Assembly (NCBI GenBank): GCA_030490835.1
Contig: CM059977.1
Location: 9,700,765 to 9,764,764, forward strand
Reading direction: 5' to 3'
DNA: 64,000 nucleotides
Source: Annona cherimola
Taxonomy: Eukaryota; Streptophyta; Magnoliopsida; Magnoliales; Annonaceae
Made by a program: the position numbers and the translations under genes. This document shows, in pieces, positions 1 through 17,685 of the stretch; the first letter of the stretch is position 1; every line of letters starts with the position of its first letter. Below the pieces are notes generated by a model. That model ran no database searches and was not told the DNA's origin. It worked only from the letters and a program-made list of their open reading frames with translations.

Positions 1-1692
1 TTTTATATGGATAAATAATTGTATAAAATATTATTATATTTTAATAAGTGTGAGGCCCATTTTACAATGAACTGCATCATAATTACAGTGCAGTCTATCC
101 GCACATAATGGATTCTCTCTCTATATATATATGAGACTTGAGAGTGAAATTTTATTATGTGGGCGGGTCCATTTGGAAGGATGAAGGAGTTTGAATGGGA
201 AACAGAGAGAGCAAGACTACAATGTAATAATGTAATAATGTGTATTGTGATTGAGAGAAGTTAGTTGAGAAGTGTAACAAGTGGTATCGAAGATTAAAAA
301 ATTATTTTAAAAATGAGAAATTTGAGCTCATGCATGTTTTATTCAAGCAAGCATGATCCCTTGAAACACCTAATTGAGACAGAGAAGTGCCGTCTCCCCT
401 GCCCAATGTCCTGGATTTCGTTTAACAAAAGTAAATTTTTGTTAACCGGTTAAAAGTTAAAACTGGGTTTCACTTCCAGCCAGCTGGTTGACCAAAGTAC
501 ATTTTTGCGAACCGATTTAAACCGGCCCCACCTTGATGACGATGCTAGATTTATGATAAATTTACATATAAGTTCTTCAAGTTTATGAAATTTGCATTTT
601 TCATCCTCAAGTTTCATATTTGAAGCGAATGACTTAAAAGCGCAGTTTTGATTTTATTTAAAATTTTAAATATTTTTCTAGCAAAAATTGAAAAAAATGG
701 TCTAAAAAAATTCAACCAAATAGGCCAGTCCATTTAAGACCCTTTTGATAAAATCATTAATTAAAAGGGAATTTGGTCAATTTAGCTAAAAAGAATGCTG
801 TTAATATTTACGTTACTGGAGGGACCTATGTGCAAATTCCCTTGAAATCTACAACATCCTTTCCTTTAAAATCACTGGTTGAGATAAAAAAGTGAGTTTT
901 ATCCAAATCAAAGAAATTTAATAAATTTCTAAAATCAATATGATAAGATTATTTAATTAAAAAACATAGTAAGGTCATTTGATTTATGTATTATTTCAGA
1001 GTTATTACTTCAACAACTAAACTGCCTAAATCTTCTTCTTTTATGGATGAATGATTCCACTAATTATTATAATGTTTTAATGCATACGTGACTGGATGCC
1101 AGTGTATTTTATAATTTATACATAATTATATATTTTAAAGTGAATATGATCCATTAAATACTTGGATTTAAATAATTTTCCGTACCATGATAAAAAAATA
1201 CATGGTCTAAGTTTAAGACCATGTGAACTGTTAATTTTTGGTTTTTATTATGAAAATGGGACCCATCGGTTCCTTGGACGGCACATGGATAAATGGTTAG
1301 TCGGCCGGTCCAATCTCCTTGCAGACGAATATTATGAGATAAGAGGTCCATTCTGGTAGGCGTACTGGTTACAAATATTCATTGACCTTCCTTCCACAAG
1401 GTGGAAGTCCACCCCCGGCCACTGTCATAGCTTTTCCACGATCCTTTGATTTTGACGATAACGACACATACTCGTCTCCTACGCTTGGATTTCCATTTGG
1501 TGCCTTGTCAAAATAAAAATAATTTTTAGCATTGCCTTGTTGGTCGTGATTGTAAGAAGCTAGATTTTTTAAATTAAGGTATTTGTTTTTGAGTTTTCTG
1601 AATGAAAAGACAAGAGCTATGAGAACTTTTCCTTCTCATGGAGTTCAACCTTACTTGACTCTTAACAATAAGAGCTGTGTAAATAAAAATAA
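1..1692. other. AT-rich intergenic DNA, no gene seen
   Basis: I see no credible coding region here. The short open frames around 1154-1359 are mirror images of one another on both strands, follow no family I know, and sit in AT-rich sequence, so I read them as chance frames. No RNA gene or clear transposon boundary is visible. Confidence 0.6.
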
Positions 1693-2075
1693 GATAATTT
1701 GTAAATATATTTATATAGTTTAATTATAATTACAAATATATTCATATAGTTTCAAAAATTGCAAATAACAGTTACGTAATTGGACTATAATTACAAATAC
1801 ATCTATATTGTCGTAGCGTCTTAACACCTTTAGTGTATGAGTATATTTACAAATATACGCAAAACATATATATTTACAAATGTGGTATAAAAAATAATTT
1901 TCAAATATACCAGCATAGTTTACATATAATTATAAATAAAACTATGATAGCATAGTAATGACATACGTATATTTGCAATTATAATCAAATTACGTAAGGT
2001 TATTTGCAAATTTTGGAACTATATGGATATATTTGTGATTATGACCAAATTATGTAAGTATATTTACAAATTATC
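1693..2075. repeat. Palindromic foldback MITE-like element
   Basis: The first about 105 bases, starting GATAATTTGTAAATATA, are matched as a reverse complement by the last about 105 bases, ending TATTTACAAATTATC. Identity of the arms is roughly 80 percent by eye. The whole segment could fold into one long hairpin. No open frame is present. This is the usual shape of a short non-autonomous foldback or MITE element. I could not define a target-site duplication. Confidence 0.6.
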
Positions 2076-2137
2076 ATAAAAACGAGTTAATTTTTAAATT
2101 TTGAGTGGGTGCATTTGGTCCACTTTAGGAGGAACGT

Positions 2138-2410
2138 GGATCCGCCTATGCTCATGTCCACTGCAGTTATATACCATAGAGAATTGCGTGCGAAAATACG
2201 AAGACCAGTAAAGTCGATTCGCTATTTTTTATTATTATCTTTTTTTATTCTAAATTATGAACTTTGAGGCTAGATCATTTTTTCATCCACTTCACGGTGT
2301 GTACGGATCTGCATATGCTCATGTCCACCGCAGAATTCGTATACTATATAGAATCAAGTGCAAAAATACGAAGACCAAATAAAGTCAATTCTCTATTTTT
2401 TATTATTTAT
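2138..2410. repeat. Local direct duplication of about 105 bp
   Basis: The block at 2138-2240 (containing TATGCTCATGTCCACTGCAG and AAAATACGAAGACCA) recurs at 2305-2410 in the same orientation with scattered substitutions. The spacing is about 167 bases. It lies directly against the left target duplication of the neighbouring SINE. No coding content is seen. Confidence 0.6.
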
Positions 2411-2726
2411 AATTATATTTTCTTATTATTATTATTTTTGATTAGAATGTATTTACATACATCTCAACACATATTATATTGAAGGCTTTGAGACATTCTT
2501 ACAAATCTGGAGACACTGCTCCACCAAATAATTAGGAAGACACAGCTTCTAACAACTAAACGGGAGACCAACTGCTCCCACAACCATACAGACGGGAGAC
2601 CACAGCTCCCCCGCACATTTCTGGCCGAAATGGGATTCGAACCTACAACCCACAGGCAGCCCCGATTCTTCGGCAGCTGCGCTGACCAATCGAGCACGAC
2701 TCGGTTGGTAATTATATTTTCTTATT
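2411..2726 (-). mobile_element. tRNA-derived SINE with 17-bp target duplication
   Basis: The 17-bp sequence AATTATATTTTCTTATT occurs at 2411-2427 and again, exactly, at 2710-2726. The 282 bases between them, read on the minus strand, begin with a tRNA-like region: an A-box-like stretch near 2670-2685 and a perfect B box GGTTCGAATCC at 2633-2643, about 35 bases apart. The tail (left end) is A/T-rich. Internal RNA polymerase III boxes plus a long target duplication are the hallmarks of a SINE mobilised by LINE machinery. It is not a functional tRNA gene, since no acceptor stem or cloverleaf can be drawn. Confidence 0.7.
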
Positions 2727-2779
2727 CTAAATATATGCTTATTCTAATTTATCAGAATTTATACACTATATATACTTTT

Positions 2780-4400
2780 CACACTGGTATGTTTGTTTTT
2801 AATAAAAAAATTTCAATTAAAAACTTTTCACTCTTCGTAATTATCATATTTTAAGATTATTTCTTTACATATTTATATATAACTATCTTATTTTTTAATC
2901 ATTTCTACTCAATTATACATACAACTAACATATCTATTTTAACTTTCTCTTCTTTACATTTTATCATTATTCTTATCGTATCACATCATTTTTTACCAAT
3001 TTAAAAACGTTTATGTTAAAAAAAATTCGTCCAAAGTTTTATCATTTTCCAAACACACTTTGTGAATTATATGCTTATTCTAATTTATTATTTGCTAGAT
3101 CGTTTTATAAATTTCTTTTTCTTATTTCTCTTTTTATTTACATGAAATGCAAAATCATTTTTATAATTTTCTTTTCCTTGTTTTCGCCTTTTTAAAAAAA
3201 AGATGAATTTTTTACAAATATACCCACTACGTAAGTACAAAGAAATGATTTAAAATATCGATAATTAGAGGTATTTGTTCACCCTAAAAGTTTTTCGAAC
3301 TAAAACTTTTTAATATTAAACTTTTCAAATTTCATAATTATCCTCTTTAATTATTTATTCACTTGTTCCTATATAACTATTTTAATTTTTAATTATTTCT
3401 ACACAATTACTTATATATCTAATATATTTATTTTAGTTTTATTATCTTTACTGATTATTATTTATTATTATCCCTTATCATATTATATCATTTTCTTTAG
3501 TTTAAAAAAATGTTATGTTAAAAACTTTTCATCAAGGTTATGCTTGGTAAGTGATTAAACTTTTAAGGCATGTTAACTTTTAAATAAAATCATTTAATTT
3601 AAAACTTTTTACTATCCACTATTATTTAATTATTTTTCACATTTTCCTATACTAATTACTGTACATTTCAATCATTTCTATATAATTATTCATACAACTA
3701 ACATATTTATTTTAATTTTATTATTTTTATTTCTCATCGCTACCCTATATCATATTATATCATTTCTTTCATTTTAACAACTTTTATAGGTGTTTGTTTA
3801 TAACATTTCAAACTAAAACTTTTTGTTTTTCATATCTATTCTAATTTTTAATTATTTTCTCACTTTTTCTAATATGATTACTATATTTTTCAATAATTTA
3901 TACAAAACCACCCATACGTCTAATCTAATTATTTTAACTTTATTCTCTTTATTTCTTGTTATCATCTCTATCATATTATTTTATTTTTTTCTCATTTAAA
4001 AAACTCTTATTTAAAAAAATTTTCAACAAAAGTTTTATCATTTTTCAAATACATCAATATTAAAATTTTTTATTTGAAAGTTTTATCACTTTTCAAACAC
4101 CTTTATGGATGAAAAATTTTTAGTATAAAATTTTGTGGACTGATATAAAATAAGGTGATATGACGAAGATAATAATGAGAAGTAAAAGATAATAAAGTTA
4201 AAATAGGTAAGTTAATTGTATGGATAGTTTATAAAAATGATTGAAAAGTAAGGTAGTTATATAAAAAATGTGAAAAAATAATTAAAATTAAGATAATTGT
4301 AAAAAATAAAAAAATTTAGATTAAAATGAAATTTTTTTGTGATATCCAAGCATATACTATAAATTTTATTACTTTCTAAATACACCATTAAGATAAAAAC
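2780..4400. repeat. Array of AT-rich MITE-like units, last one inverted
   Basis: Units of about 250-280 bases follow each other at roughly 2784-3060, 3255-3545, 3545-3790 and 3790-4050. Each carries the same order of motifs: 'aaaactttt', 'aattatttct', a run ending 'tcatattatatcatttt', then 'aaaacttttatc'. A fifth unit at about 4050-4400 is the same sequence in reverse orientation, so the right part forms a large inverted repeat. Related single copies lie at 22996-23288 and 23838-24065. No coding capacity. Unit ends are approximate. Confidence 0.55.
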
Positions 4401-4449
4401 AGATAAAATAATTCCCACCGTCCAATATTGAAAAATTCCTTATCATTGT

Positions 4450-4973
4450 TTCCTTTGAAAAATTCCCCGACTCGAATTAACTATTAACCGTTTTATCTTT
4501 TTTTGGAACACTCGGTTGCCATGTCACCCTTGAGATGCTAACGGTGGAGACGATGGAGTGGGACCCACGTAATCAACCATTTTGGACCTGCGAGCAAATA
4601 AAAATATTCTGCGCCGGAACCTTCCAGGCCTCATACCATCCAAGGTTCGCACGCACCGTCCGATGCGCCCTCATTTACAAAAAAACACAACCATGCCTTA
4701 TGCGCGCTCTCTAAATCGTGACCATACATTTGTCAGAGAATCATGATTTTATCTTACATCCACAAAATGAAGTATGAACGGTTCAGATCTGATAGATGCT
4801 TTCTCGTAGCCTATTTGATTTCCACACGCGCGATTCATCTCACGTTCCCCAGTCGTCTTTCGCCGAAAGTTGAGGGGGGTAATTTCGTCCTTTTAATTCA
4901 TTAAATGGACTTTCCCCTCGCGTTTTCCACTCCGAAATTCGGCGGAAGCGGAATCCGTGTCTTTAGATTGGTG

Positions 4974-5019
<46 letters not shown>

Positions 5020-6550
5020 AGCTCCGAATCTCACCTTCTCACCTCCATCGACCAGGGAAGCCCTAATTTGTTGTCAGGTTCGTGACGCTATTTGCAATTT
5101 CCGGCGCATCTCGATCGGGCATGGGAATGCTGTTGTTAGCTGTTTTGTTCTAGCCTTAGATAATTTTGTTTTTCGAATGTTGTTGATGATCCTCTTTCAT
5201 TTTTGTAGTTCTACTCCGATCTCAAAATTCTATGCATATGTATCTATTTTTCTTGCGTCTTGTCTCGCAATTTTATCTCTTTTACGTATAGGATCGATGC
5301 AGACGCGCTGTTGCCTCGATCTGGCTAAATTTGTGATTTTGGGTTGCTCATTGGAATCGTGATATCCTTGTGGTTTTTTATATCTTTAAGCTTTGATCAC
5401 GTATTGGTGATTTATGCTTATGGTTTATTATATTTCTAAGGCCTTGATCCCCGTCTAGGTGACTTATGGTTCGTTCGTCTTCACCGGTTTTCAATATTCC
5501 TATTTTTCCTGTTTTAATCAGTTTGAGTTGGCGTTGTGGGAATTTTTCTTGAGGCTTTCCGTTGAACCTTCTGGGCGTTGTCAGATTTGAAAGCTCTCTT
5601 CCTTTCCTTTTGGTATATAGGCTCACGACTTTGATTTCTGTTTTCATCTCGTCTTCGGATGGCTTCTGTTTAAGATTTTTACTGGGTAATAATTATCAGA
5701 ATTCGTTTTTGTTTTGTTTTGTTCTGTTCTGTTTTTTTTTTTTTTTTTGTTGGTGAAAACGTCGCGGTAAATTAATCTATTAAATGACTAAGCGTGGGTG
5801 GGGTGGTGGGGGTGTGGTTTATTAGGGGGACTAGCTAATGTTGTGGTTTTTCTTATGACCATTGTCATGTGTTTGAATTCCTGCCAATTTCGTCCACCTG
5901 CTTGAATGCTATGCGACTTGTAATTTGAAGGTCTGTCGTGGAAGTTAATGCCAACTGGTTGTTGTCTTCCCCAACCTTGCGGCAAAATGGGCATGCAGTC
6001 TGTCCATTTTAAAACTATCGTACTGAAATTTCAATACCTACAAAGAAAGTTGTTGCACGTCTCATATGGTGGTGAGAAGATGATAGACAAAATAAAAGTG
6101 ATACTGAGAGCCTTGCAAGGGGACATTGAAAGTTAAGGCTTCGTTTTGTCCTGTCTTTGCAAACGTAGGGTTTGCAACATGCTGAGGAAATCCATAATTT
6201 ATCAAGGCATTTGAATGCGCCAGTGGAAAGGGTTTTCATTACAAACAAAGTTAGAGAATATGGACAAGCTGAGCAACTTTCTGGACGAGGCAACTACGGA
6301 TTTCAAGTTCACATTTTTTATTCTTGTCACAAGGGTTCCACCTTCTCTTATTCAATACGTTTCTGTGTACAATTCTAGCAAAACTTGTAGACCATTGTAA
6401 AATGTTTATTTTTATTTTTTATAAAACTTTTGATTCCACGGAAATTGAATTTTTCGTGATGCAGAGTTTGGATCAGGACTGTCTTTGAATTAGATGTATG
6501 TATGTTCTTTAATTTTTGTTTTCACTCTATCATTATTACAGATATTAGTT
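4450..6550 (+). promoter_or_regulatory. Promoter, 5' leader and probable 5'UTR intron of the E2 gene
   Basis: This stretch upstream of the E2 start codon is less AT-rich than its surroundings. A leader exon probably includes the (GA)18 tract at 4979-5014 and ends at a good donor, TTGTCAG/GTTCGTG, with the intron starting at 5078. The matching acceptor would be ATTATTACAG at 6531-6540, ten bases before the ATG at 6551. A long leader intron is common in this plant E2 family. I see no convincing TATA box, and the transcription start is inferred only from position. Confidence 0.5.
4979..5014. repeat. (GA)18 microsatellite
   Basis: An uninterrupted GA dinucleotide run of 36 bases lies in the probable 5' leader of the E2 gene. 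GA/CT tracts in plant leaders are common and can bind GAGA-binding BPC proteins. The open frame starting at 4976 that reads through it (Met-Glu-Arg repeats) is an artefact of the repeat. Confidence 0.9.
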
Positions 6551-11882
<5,332 letters not shown>

Positions 11883-12267
11883 ATACCACCACCAGCTACG
11901 ATTAGGTTATCAATTGTCATTTGTAGAAACACAAGGAATCTGGTTTCACTGGATGATGAAGCTTGCTTTTGCCTGTGTTCTTGTTGAGTTTCATTCCTGT
12001 AGAAGACCGTGTTGAAGAAAAAAAAGTCAAACAGGGGGAACTTACTGTAAACTGTAATCTATACTTTCTTAGGATAATACATTGGTTTTCATGACGTTTG
12101 ATCATTCCTGTTTTAAATGTTTTATCCGTTTTCTTCTACAGTTTCTAGCAATTTCTCCCATTTTTCTTACACAAACAATATACAATGGATAGAAGCCAAG
12201 ACGGTTGGTAAATTCCTGGCTTAGTGTCTAAATGATTTGGGTTTTGATCTTTGTTGGGAGCATTATC
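11883..12267 (+). other. 3' flank of the E2 gene
   Basis: The sequence after the E2 stop includes the likely 3'UTR, with an AATAAT-like signal near 12073-12080 and T-rich sequence after it. No other gene is visible. Confidence 0.4.
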
Positions 12268-12839
12268 TAAGGGTGTTAATGGTCATGGTCAACTCGTCAA
12301 CCTGCTCGTTTAACTCATTTATCAATGAGTTTAGGTTGAAAATTTTAAATAAATAGGTTATGATTAGCCAATCTGTTCAACCATTTAATTAGATAAATGG
12401 ATTATGGTTAAGATTTTATAATCTGTCAACTTATTTAGTTACACATTTAACCGGTCAATCCATTTAATTCGTTTAACTAGTTAAAGTTACATATATAGAT
12501 GTAAATTTTTTGGTAATTTTCTTCCGTTATTTAATTTTCATTTTCCATTGCTTTTTTAATTTTATTTTCTTGTTCTTGTTTTATTTTTATTTTCCGTGCG
12601 CTGAAAATATCCTCCTACCTTTTCGTGCAAGATTATCGTTTGCCAGAGTTCAGACTTTCAAGTCATTTACCATATCACTTGTTAATAATTTGTCAACCTG
12701 TTTATTAAATGAGTTGTGAATTGGTTAGAATTAAAGTTTTTTAAATTGGTTAATAAACAGATTAGAGTTGAGATATTTTAAATGAATTAGAATTAAGATT
12801 AAGTTCTAACTTGTTACTTCGATTCGTTGACACTCCTAA
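12268..12839. mobile_element. hAT-like MITE
   Basis: The left end TAAGGGTGTTAATGG is mirrored at the right end by CGTTGACACTCCTAA, an imperfect terminal inverted repeat of the GGGTGT type common to plant hAT elements. The flanks 'attatct' and 'attatgtct' resemble a degenerate 7-8 bp target duplication. The interior is AT-rich without transposase. A second, left-truncated copy is part of the large duplication (its right end is near 15436-15453). Confidence 0.5.
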
Positions 12840-14425
12840 TTATGTCTTCTATTTGTGAAGTGTTGGACTTTTCTCTTGCTAATGTATTGTAGATAGGTAT
12901 TAGTAGAGGACGTATGTAAGATGAAGATTATAAGGTGAACTGAGTGAATTAGGCTAAAATTGTAACAAAATACCGGTTATATCGGAAAAAGAAATAAAAA
13001 ACGGATAGAAAAGAACGAAAAAGTTACTTTACCCTAATTTTGTATGCGAGAAACCGAAGCTGCCTGTCCTTTTACGGTTCTACCAAGCTCTCTTTGTGTA
13101 GTGTATGGTATTGGGCAACCGTCTATAGCCCTGCTCAACTTCCAGTAGTAGACTGCCCGTATGGTGTTCTAGACTGCTGTTTGTAGTGTTGTTGGAAGCG
13201 GGTTAAAACAGGAGGCCATAGTTACAAGAAGAGTTGGCACCCTGCTCGAATCCTCAGTCGTTGTTGAGTCTGCATGCGGTGGTTCGTTGAAGCGTGTTCT
13301 AGACTGCTGTTTGTAGTGTTGTTGGAAGCGGGTTAAAACAGGAGGCCATTGTTACAAGAAGAGTCGGCACCCTGCTCGAATCCTCAGTCGTTGTTGAGTC
13401 TGCATGTGGTGGTTCGTTGAAGCTGGTATTTCCTTGGAACTATGGCCTACCATCCACTTCCGGAACCAATAAAATCTCACTCGGCCTCTTAAGAGCAATG
13501 CTGTCTATCTCTTGGCTTTTGGTAGCATCAGGCACTCTTTTCGTATATTTGTAATACACGTCGTTGCTTTTAATAAATTATTCCATAAAGGTCTCTTTTG
13601 ATTGTTTTAGTTCAAGAAAATCGTGTCTATCATAGGAATTTTTTTTTTACGTAAAAATGTTTATCTGAATGTATATTTCGTTGTCATCTACCGAAGTTGT
13701 ACCAATAGAGTTGCATTAATGAGTTTGCTATGTTTCAAATTCAACTACTGTGACATATTTTTAGATTTCCCCGGGATGTATAAATTTAAATTTGGGGCAA
13801 TACCTCAAGTCAAGCACGAATAATTTTTTGACTGGTATTTATATATTATGACAATTGATATTAAAATCAAGCACATTTATAACGTTCACACAATGAAGAG
13901 AATTTTTTTTATAAAGACTCTCGTACCAAAGGATTCTGTAAAACACCCTAATACCCGAGGAATCGGACACCGAGTATTACCACCAGGGCAACCACCAGCG
14001 ACAAGCATAAATTATCTTTTGAAATGCCTATGTTTATACTTTATAGTACATTGCCTAGTCAATCTGAACCATGAATCTGGCGGGCCATATGGTAGTTAAC
14101 CTCTCTAACTAATTAAAAAAGAAATCTCAAAGAGGGACAGTAATTTAACCAATGAAGTTTCATAAAAATAATTTCCATTATTTTTTTCGTTTAATGCTAG
14201 TATATCCTTTTGTTAAAGTAATCATTAGCCCGGACATGTGAACCTTGTTTCGTGCTAACCAGGCAATCTCAAAAAAAAAAGATATACAAGGAAACCAAAA
14301 AGGAAATGTACGTGGGATGGATCCTGGAAATATCTGTTGTCTAGTCGAGAGAAAGAGAAGGCGTCAAGGCTTTCACGTCCTTTTTTACCGGACTCCACAC
14401 GCTAAATAAATTCGCATATTAATCA
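12349..14425 (+). repeat. Large direct duplication, copy A
   Basis: This segment (about 2.08 kb) recurs in the same orientation at 14941-16899. Shared landmarks include ATAAATAGGTTATGATT at the left, CCGAAGCTGCCTGTCCTTTT in the middle, and CGCATATTAATCA at the right. Copy A has an extra internal tandem repeat (13164-13423). Identity is high with small indels. No convincing gene is inside; the short open frames differ between copies. Confidence 0.85.
13164..13423 (+). repeat. 130-bp tandem repeat, present only in copy A
   Basis: The 130 bases from GTGTTCTAGACTGCTGTTTG to GGTTCGTTGAAGC occur twice in a row (13164-13293 and 13294-13423) with few differences. Copy B of the large duplication has a single unit at 15781-15909, so the doubling in A came after, or was lost from, the A/B duplication. 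Confidence 0.85.
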
Positions 14426-14940
14426 GTGTTATTAAAACCGGACCGGACCGGCCGGTCAGACCGGGAATCGGTCCCGTATCCGGTTCGAATACTAGCGGTT
14501 CGGTTCAATTAAGAAAAACCGCTCGAACCGTCGAACCGGAAAGGCTGGTCCAACCGGGTTTGACCGGTTCGACACTCCCGCCTCGTCTTCCTCGCGAGTC
14601 GCGACACGCCAGCCCTGCGCTGCCCGTCCGCTCGAGCCTCTTCCTCGTGTTCGCCCGCCCGTGCCATTGTCGCACGTGCTTTCACCATCCGCCGGGAAGT
14701 CCACTGTCGCTGTCTCTGGTCGCGCCCACTACCGGCCCCGTCTTCGTCCTCATCGCCGTCAGCGTCTGCCCACGCCGCCTCGTCTTCCTCGCCGAGACCA
14801 GCAACCGAAATACCAGCAGGTGAAACAGCAGCGACCTCCATTTCTGGCGACCAGCAGGCAGCCCATTCTCCTTTTCATTTTGCCCCCAAATCGATTTTTG
14901 CACAGCTGCAGAGCCACCGCCCTCCATTTTCCGTTTTTGA
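14424..14940. mobile_element. GC-rich hAT-like fragment at the duplication junction
   Basis: It starts CAGTGTTATTAAAACCGG, followed by repeated CCGG/ACCGG motifs (to about 14575), the familiar end of a plant hAT-type element. The following 350 bases are strikingly GC-rich compared with their AT-rich neighbours. Frames on both strands are open but show no recognised domain. No matching right end (a reverse complement of CAGTG) is found before copy B begins, so the element looks truncated. Confidence 0.5.
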
Positions 14941-16337
14941 ATAAATAGGTTATGATTTGCCAATCTGTTCAACCGTTTAATTAAATAAATGAATTAGGGT
15001 TGAGATTTTATAATATGTCAACTCTTTTAGTAACACATTTAAGTGGTCAATCTATTTAACTCGTTTAACCTGTTAAAGTTATATATATATATATTTATAA
15101 GTGTAAATTATTTGGTTATTTTCTTTCGTTAAGTCTTCTTTTTATCATTTAATTTTTATTTTCCATTGCTTCCTTAATTTTATTTTCTTGTTATTGCTTT
15201 ATTTTTATTTTCCGTGCGTTGAAAAATATCCTCTCACCTTTTTATATGAGATCATCGTTTGCCAGAGTTTAGACTTTCAGGTCATTTACTATATAACTAA
15301 TCTGTCAACCTGTTTATTAAATAAGTCGTGAATTGGTTAGAGTTAAAGTTTTTTAAAATGGTTAATAAACAGATTAGAGTTGAGATATTTTAAATGAGTT
15401 AGAATTAAGATTAAGTTCTAACTTGTCTAATTCGATTCGTTGACACTCATAATTATGTCTTCTATTTGTGAAGTGTTGGACTTTTCTCTTGCTAATGTAT
15501 ATCGTAGATAGTTATTAGTAGAGGTCGTATGTAAGATGAAGATTATAAGGTGAACTAGGTGAATTAGACTAAAATTGTAACAAAATACCGGTTATATCGT
15601 AAAAAGAAATAAAAAAAATGTATAGAAAAGAAAGAAAAAGTTACTTTACCCTAATTTTGTATATGAGTAACCGAAGCTGCCTGTCCTTTTACGGTTCTAC
15701 CAAGCTCTCTTTGTGTAGTGTATGGTATTGGGCAACCGTCTATAGCCCTGCTCAACTTCCAGTAGCAGACTGCCCGTATGGTGTTCTAGACTGCTGTTTG
15801 TAGTGTTGTTGGAAGCGGGTTAAAACAGGAGGCCATTGTTACAAGAAGAGTCGGCACCCTGCTCGAATCCTCAGTCGTTGTTGAGTCTGCATGTGGTGGT
15901 TCGTTGAAGTTAGTATTTCCTTGGAACTATGGCCTACCATCCAATTTCGGAACCAATAAAATCCCTCTCGGCCTGTTAAGAGCAATACTGTCTATCTCTT
16001 GGCTTTTGGTAGCATCAGGCACTCTTTTCGTATATTTGTAATACACGTGGTCGTTTTTAATAAATTATTCTATAAAGTTCTCTTTTGATTGTTTTAGTTC
16101 AAGAAAATCGTATCTATTATAGGATTTTTTTTTTTTTTTTTTTTTTTTTTGCGTAAAAATGTTTATCTGAATGTATATTTGGTTGTCATCTACTGAAGTC
16201 GTACTATTAAAGTTGCATTTATGAGTTTGCTATGTTTCAAATTCAACTATAGCGGCATATTTCTAGATTTCCGCGGGGATGTATAAATTTAAATTTAGGG
16301 CAATACCTCAAGTCAAGCATTACTTATTTTTTGATTG

Positions 16338-16368
<31 letters not shown>

Positions 16369-16899
16369 GAAAATTAATATTAAAATCAAGCATATTTATA
16401 TCCTTCACACAATAAAGAGAATTTTTCTGTAAATACCGTCATACTAAAGGAGTCTGTAAAACACCCTCGTCTCTGGAGGAATCGAACACCGAGTATTACC
16501 ACATGACAAGCATAAATTATCTTTTGAAATGCCCATGTTTATACTTTATAGTACATTGCCTGGTCAATCTGAACCATGAATCTGGCGGGCCATATGGTAG
16601 TTAACCTCTCTAACTAATTAAAAAAGAAATCACAAAGAGGGACAATAATTTAACCAATGAAGTTTCATAAAAGTAATTTCCATTATTTTTTTCGTTTAAT
16701 GCTAGTATATCCTCGTGTTAAAGTAGTCATTAGCCCCGACATGTGAACCTTGTTTCGTGTTAACCAGGCAATCTCAAAAAAAGATACACAAGGAAACCAA
16801 AAAGGAAATGTACATGGGATGGATCCTGGAAATATCTTCAAGGCTTTCACGTCCTTTTCTACCGGACTCCGCACGCTAAATAAATTCGCATATTAATCA
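14941..16899 (+). repeat. Large direct duplication, copy B
   Basis: This is the second copy of the 12349-14425 segment, about 1.96 kb. It begins within the hAT-like MITE sequence at ATAAATAGGT and ends at TATTAATCA. It differs from A by one 130-bp unit instead of two, a longer T run (about 16127-16150) and an expanded TA tract (about 16339-16365). Confidence 0.85.
16339..16365. repeat. (TA)n microsatellite
   Basis: A run of about 13 TA dinucleotides lies in copy B; the corresponding site in copy A (about 13840-13852) has only a short imperfect form, so the tract expanded in one copy. Confidence 0.8.
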
Positions 16900-17685
16900 A
16901 GGCGAACGATCTACTAGGGCCGGCCAATATATTATTTTTAAAATTATTTTTTTTTATATCACTGTGTGGTCTCGTCGATATGCATCGTTTGAAGTCCCAG
17001 GTCAGCTTCCACTGCCTTCGTCAACGACCCAAGTCTTCGAGGATTCCTTTGCTGTGCGTTTGGACACATACGCGCGTAGTAGCCCCCGGCTTTCACACTT
17101 TTCCACATCTTTCAGGAAAGTGTATGATAAACCATTCCCTGCGCTACCCCTGTTACCGTTTACTACATATATAACCATGGATCGTAATCAGAGTTGAAAA
17201 TTAATGTTATTATCTGTTTACAGTTTAGATGAACCGAGGATGCAATGATCTTATGAAATGAAAAAAATATTGTTGTATATTGAAATGATTAAAGATGTTT
17301 TGAGATTTAAGAAAAAATATATTAAAAATGAAAAAAAATTAAATTATTATTTTTTGAAAATCAAAGAAGTATTTTATAAAATAAAAATTCTATTCCATTC
17401 TAATCCTCATCTACGCTGGGAAGTTTACAACTCACAGTTGAACCGGATATTTGTAACTAGTGGGGAGAGTAAATTACCAAAGCTTCTCCTGCATCCCCTT
17501 TTGGGACCAACGCATCTCCGGAGAGAGGAGAAAGCCATGGAATTCATACACTCGAGAAATACAATCAACCCAGGAAATAAGCTCTCCACTAACGACATGA
17601 AACAAGCCTCACTAATCAATCCCCCTTAATTCATTACCATATTCTATGATATGAATCTGCAGCCAAGCCAGCCCTCTTAATCTCA
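16900..17685. other. Intergenic region and 3' flank of the FERONIA-like gene
   Basis: I see no gene here. The frame 17258-17629 on the + strand begins in a run of A-rich codons and has no family features. The right part (about 17600-17685) should hold the 3'UTR of the receptor kinase gene transcribed from the minus strand. Confidence 0.5.

Noticed and set aside
2620..2700. Possible tRNA gene with GGTTCGAATCC
   Set aside because: No acceptor stem or anticodon arm can be formed; the 17-bp target duplication shows it is the head of a SINE.
4976..5362. Open frame starting with Met-Glu-Arg repeats
   Set aside because: It is the translation of the GA microsatellite in the E2 leader, with no family similarity and an out-of-context start.
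14560..14840. GC-rich overlapping frames at the duplication joint
   Set aside because: Frames are open on both strands through base composition alone; no domain, splice or start context supports a gene.
17258..17629. 123-aa plus-strand frame
   Set aside because: It is Lys/Ile/Tyr-rich in AT-rich DNA next to the kinase 3' end, with no family signal.
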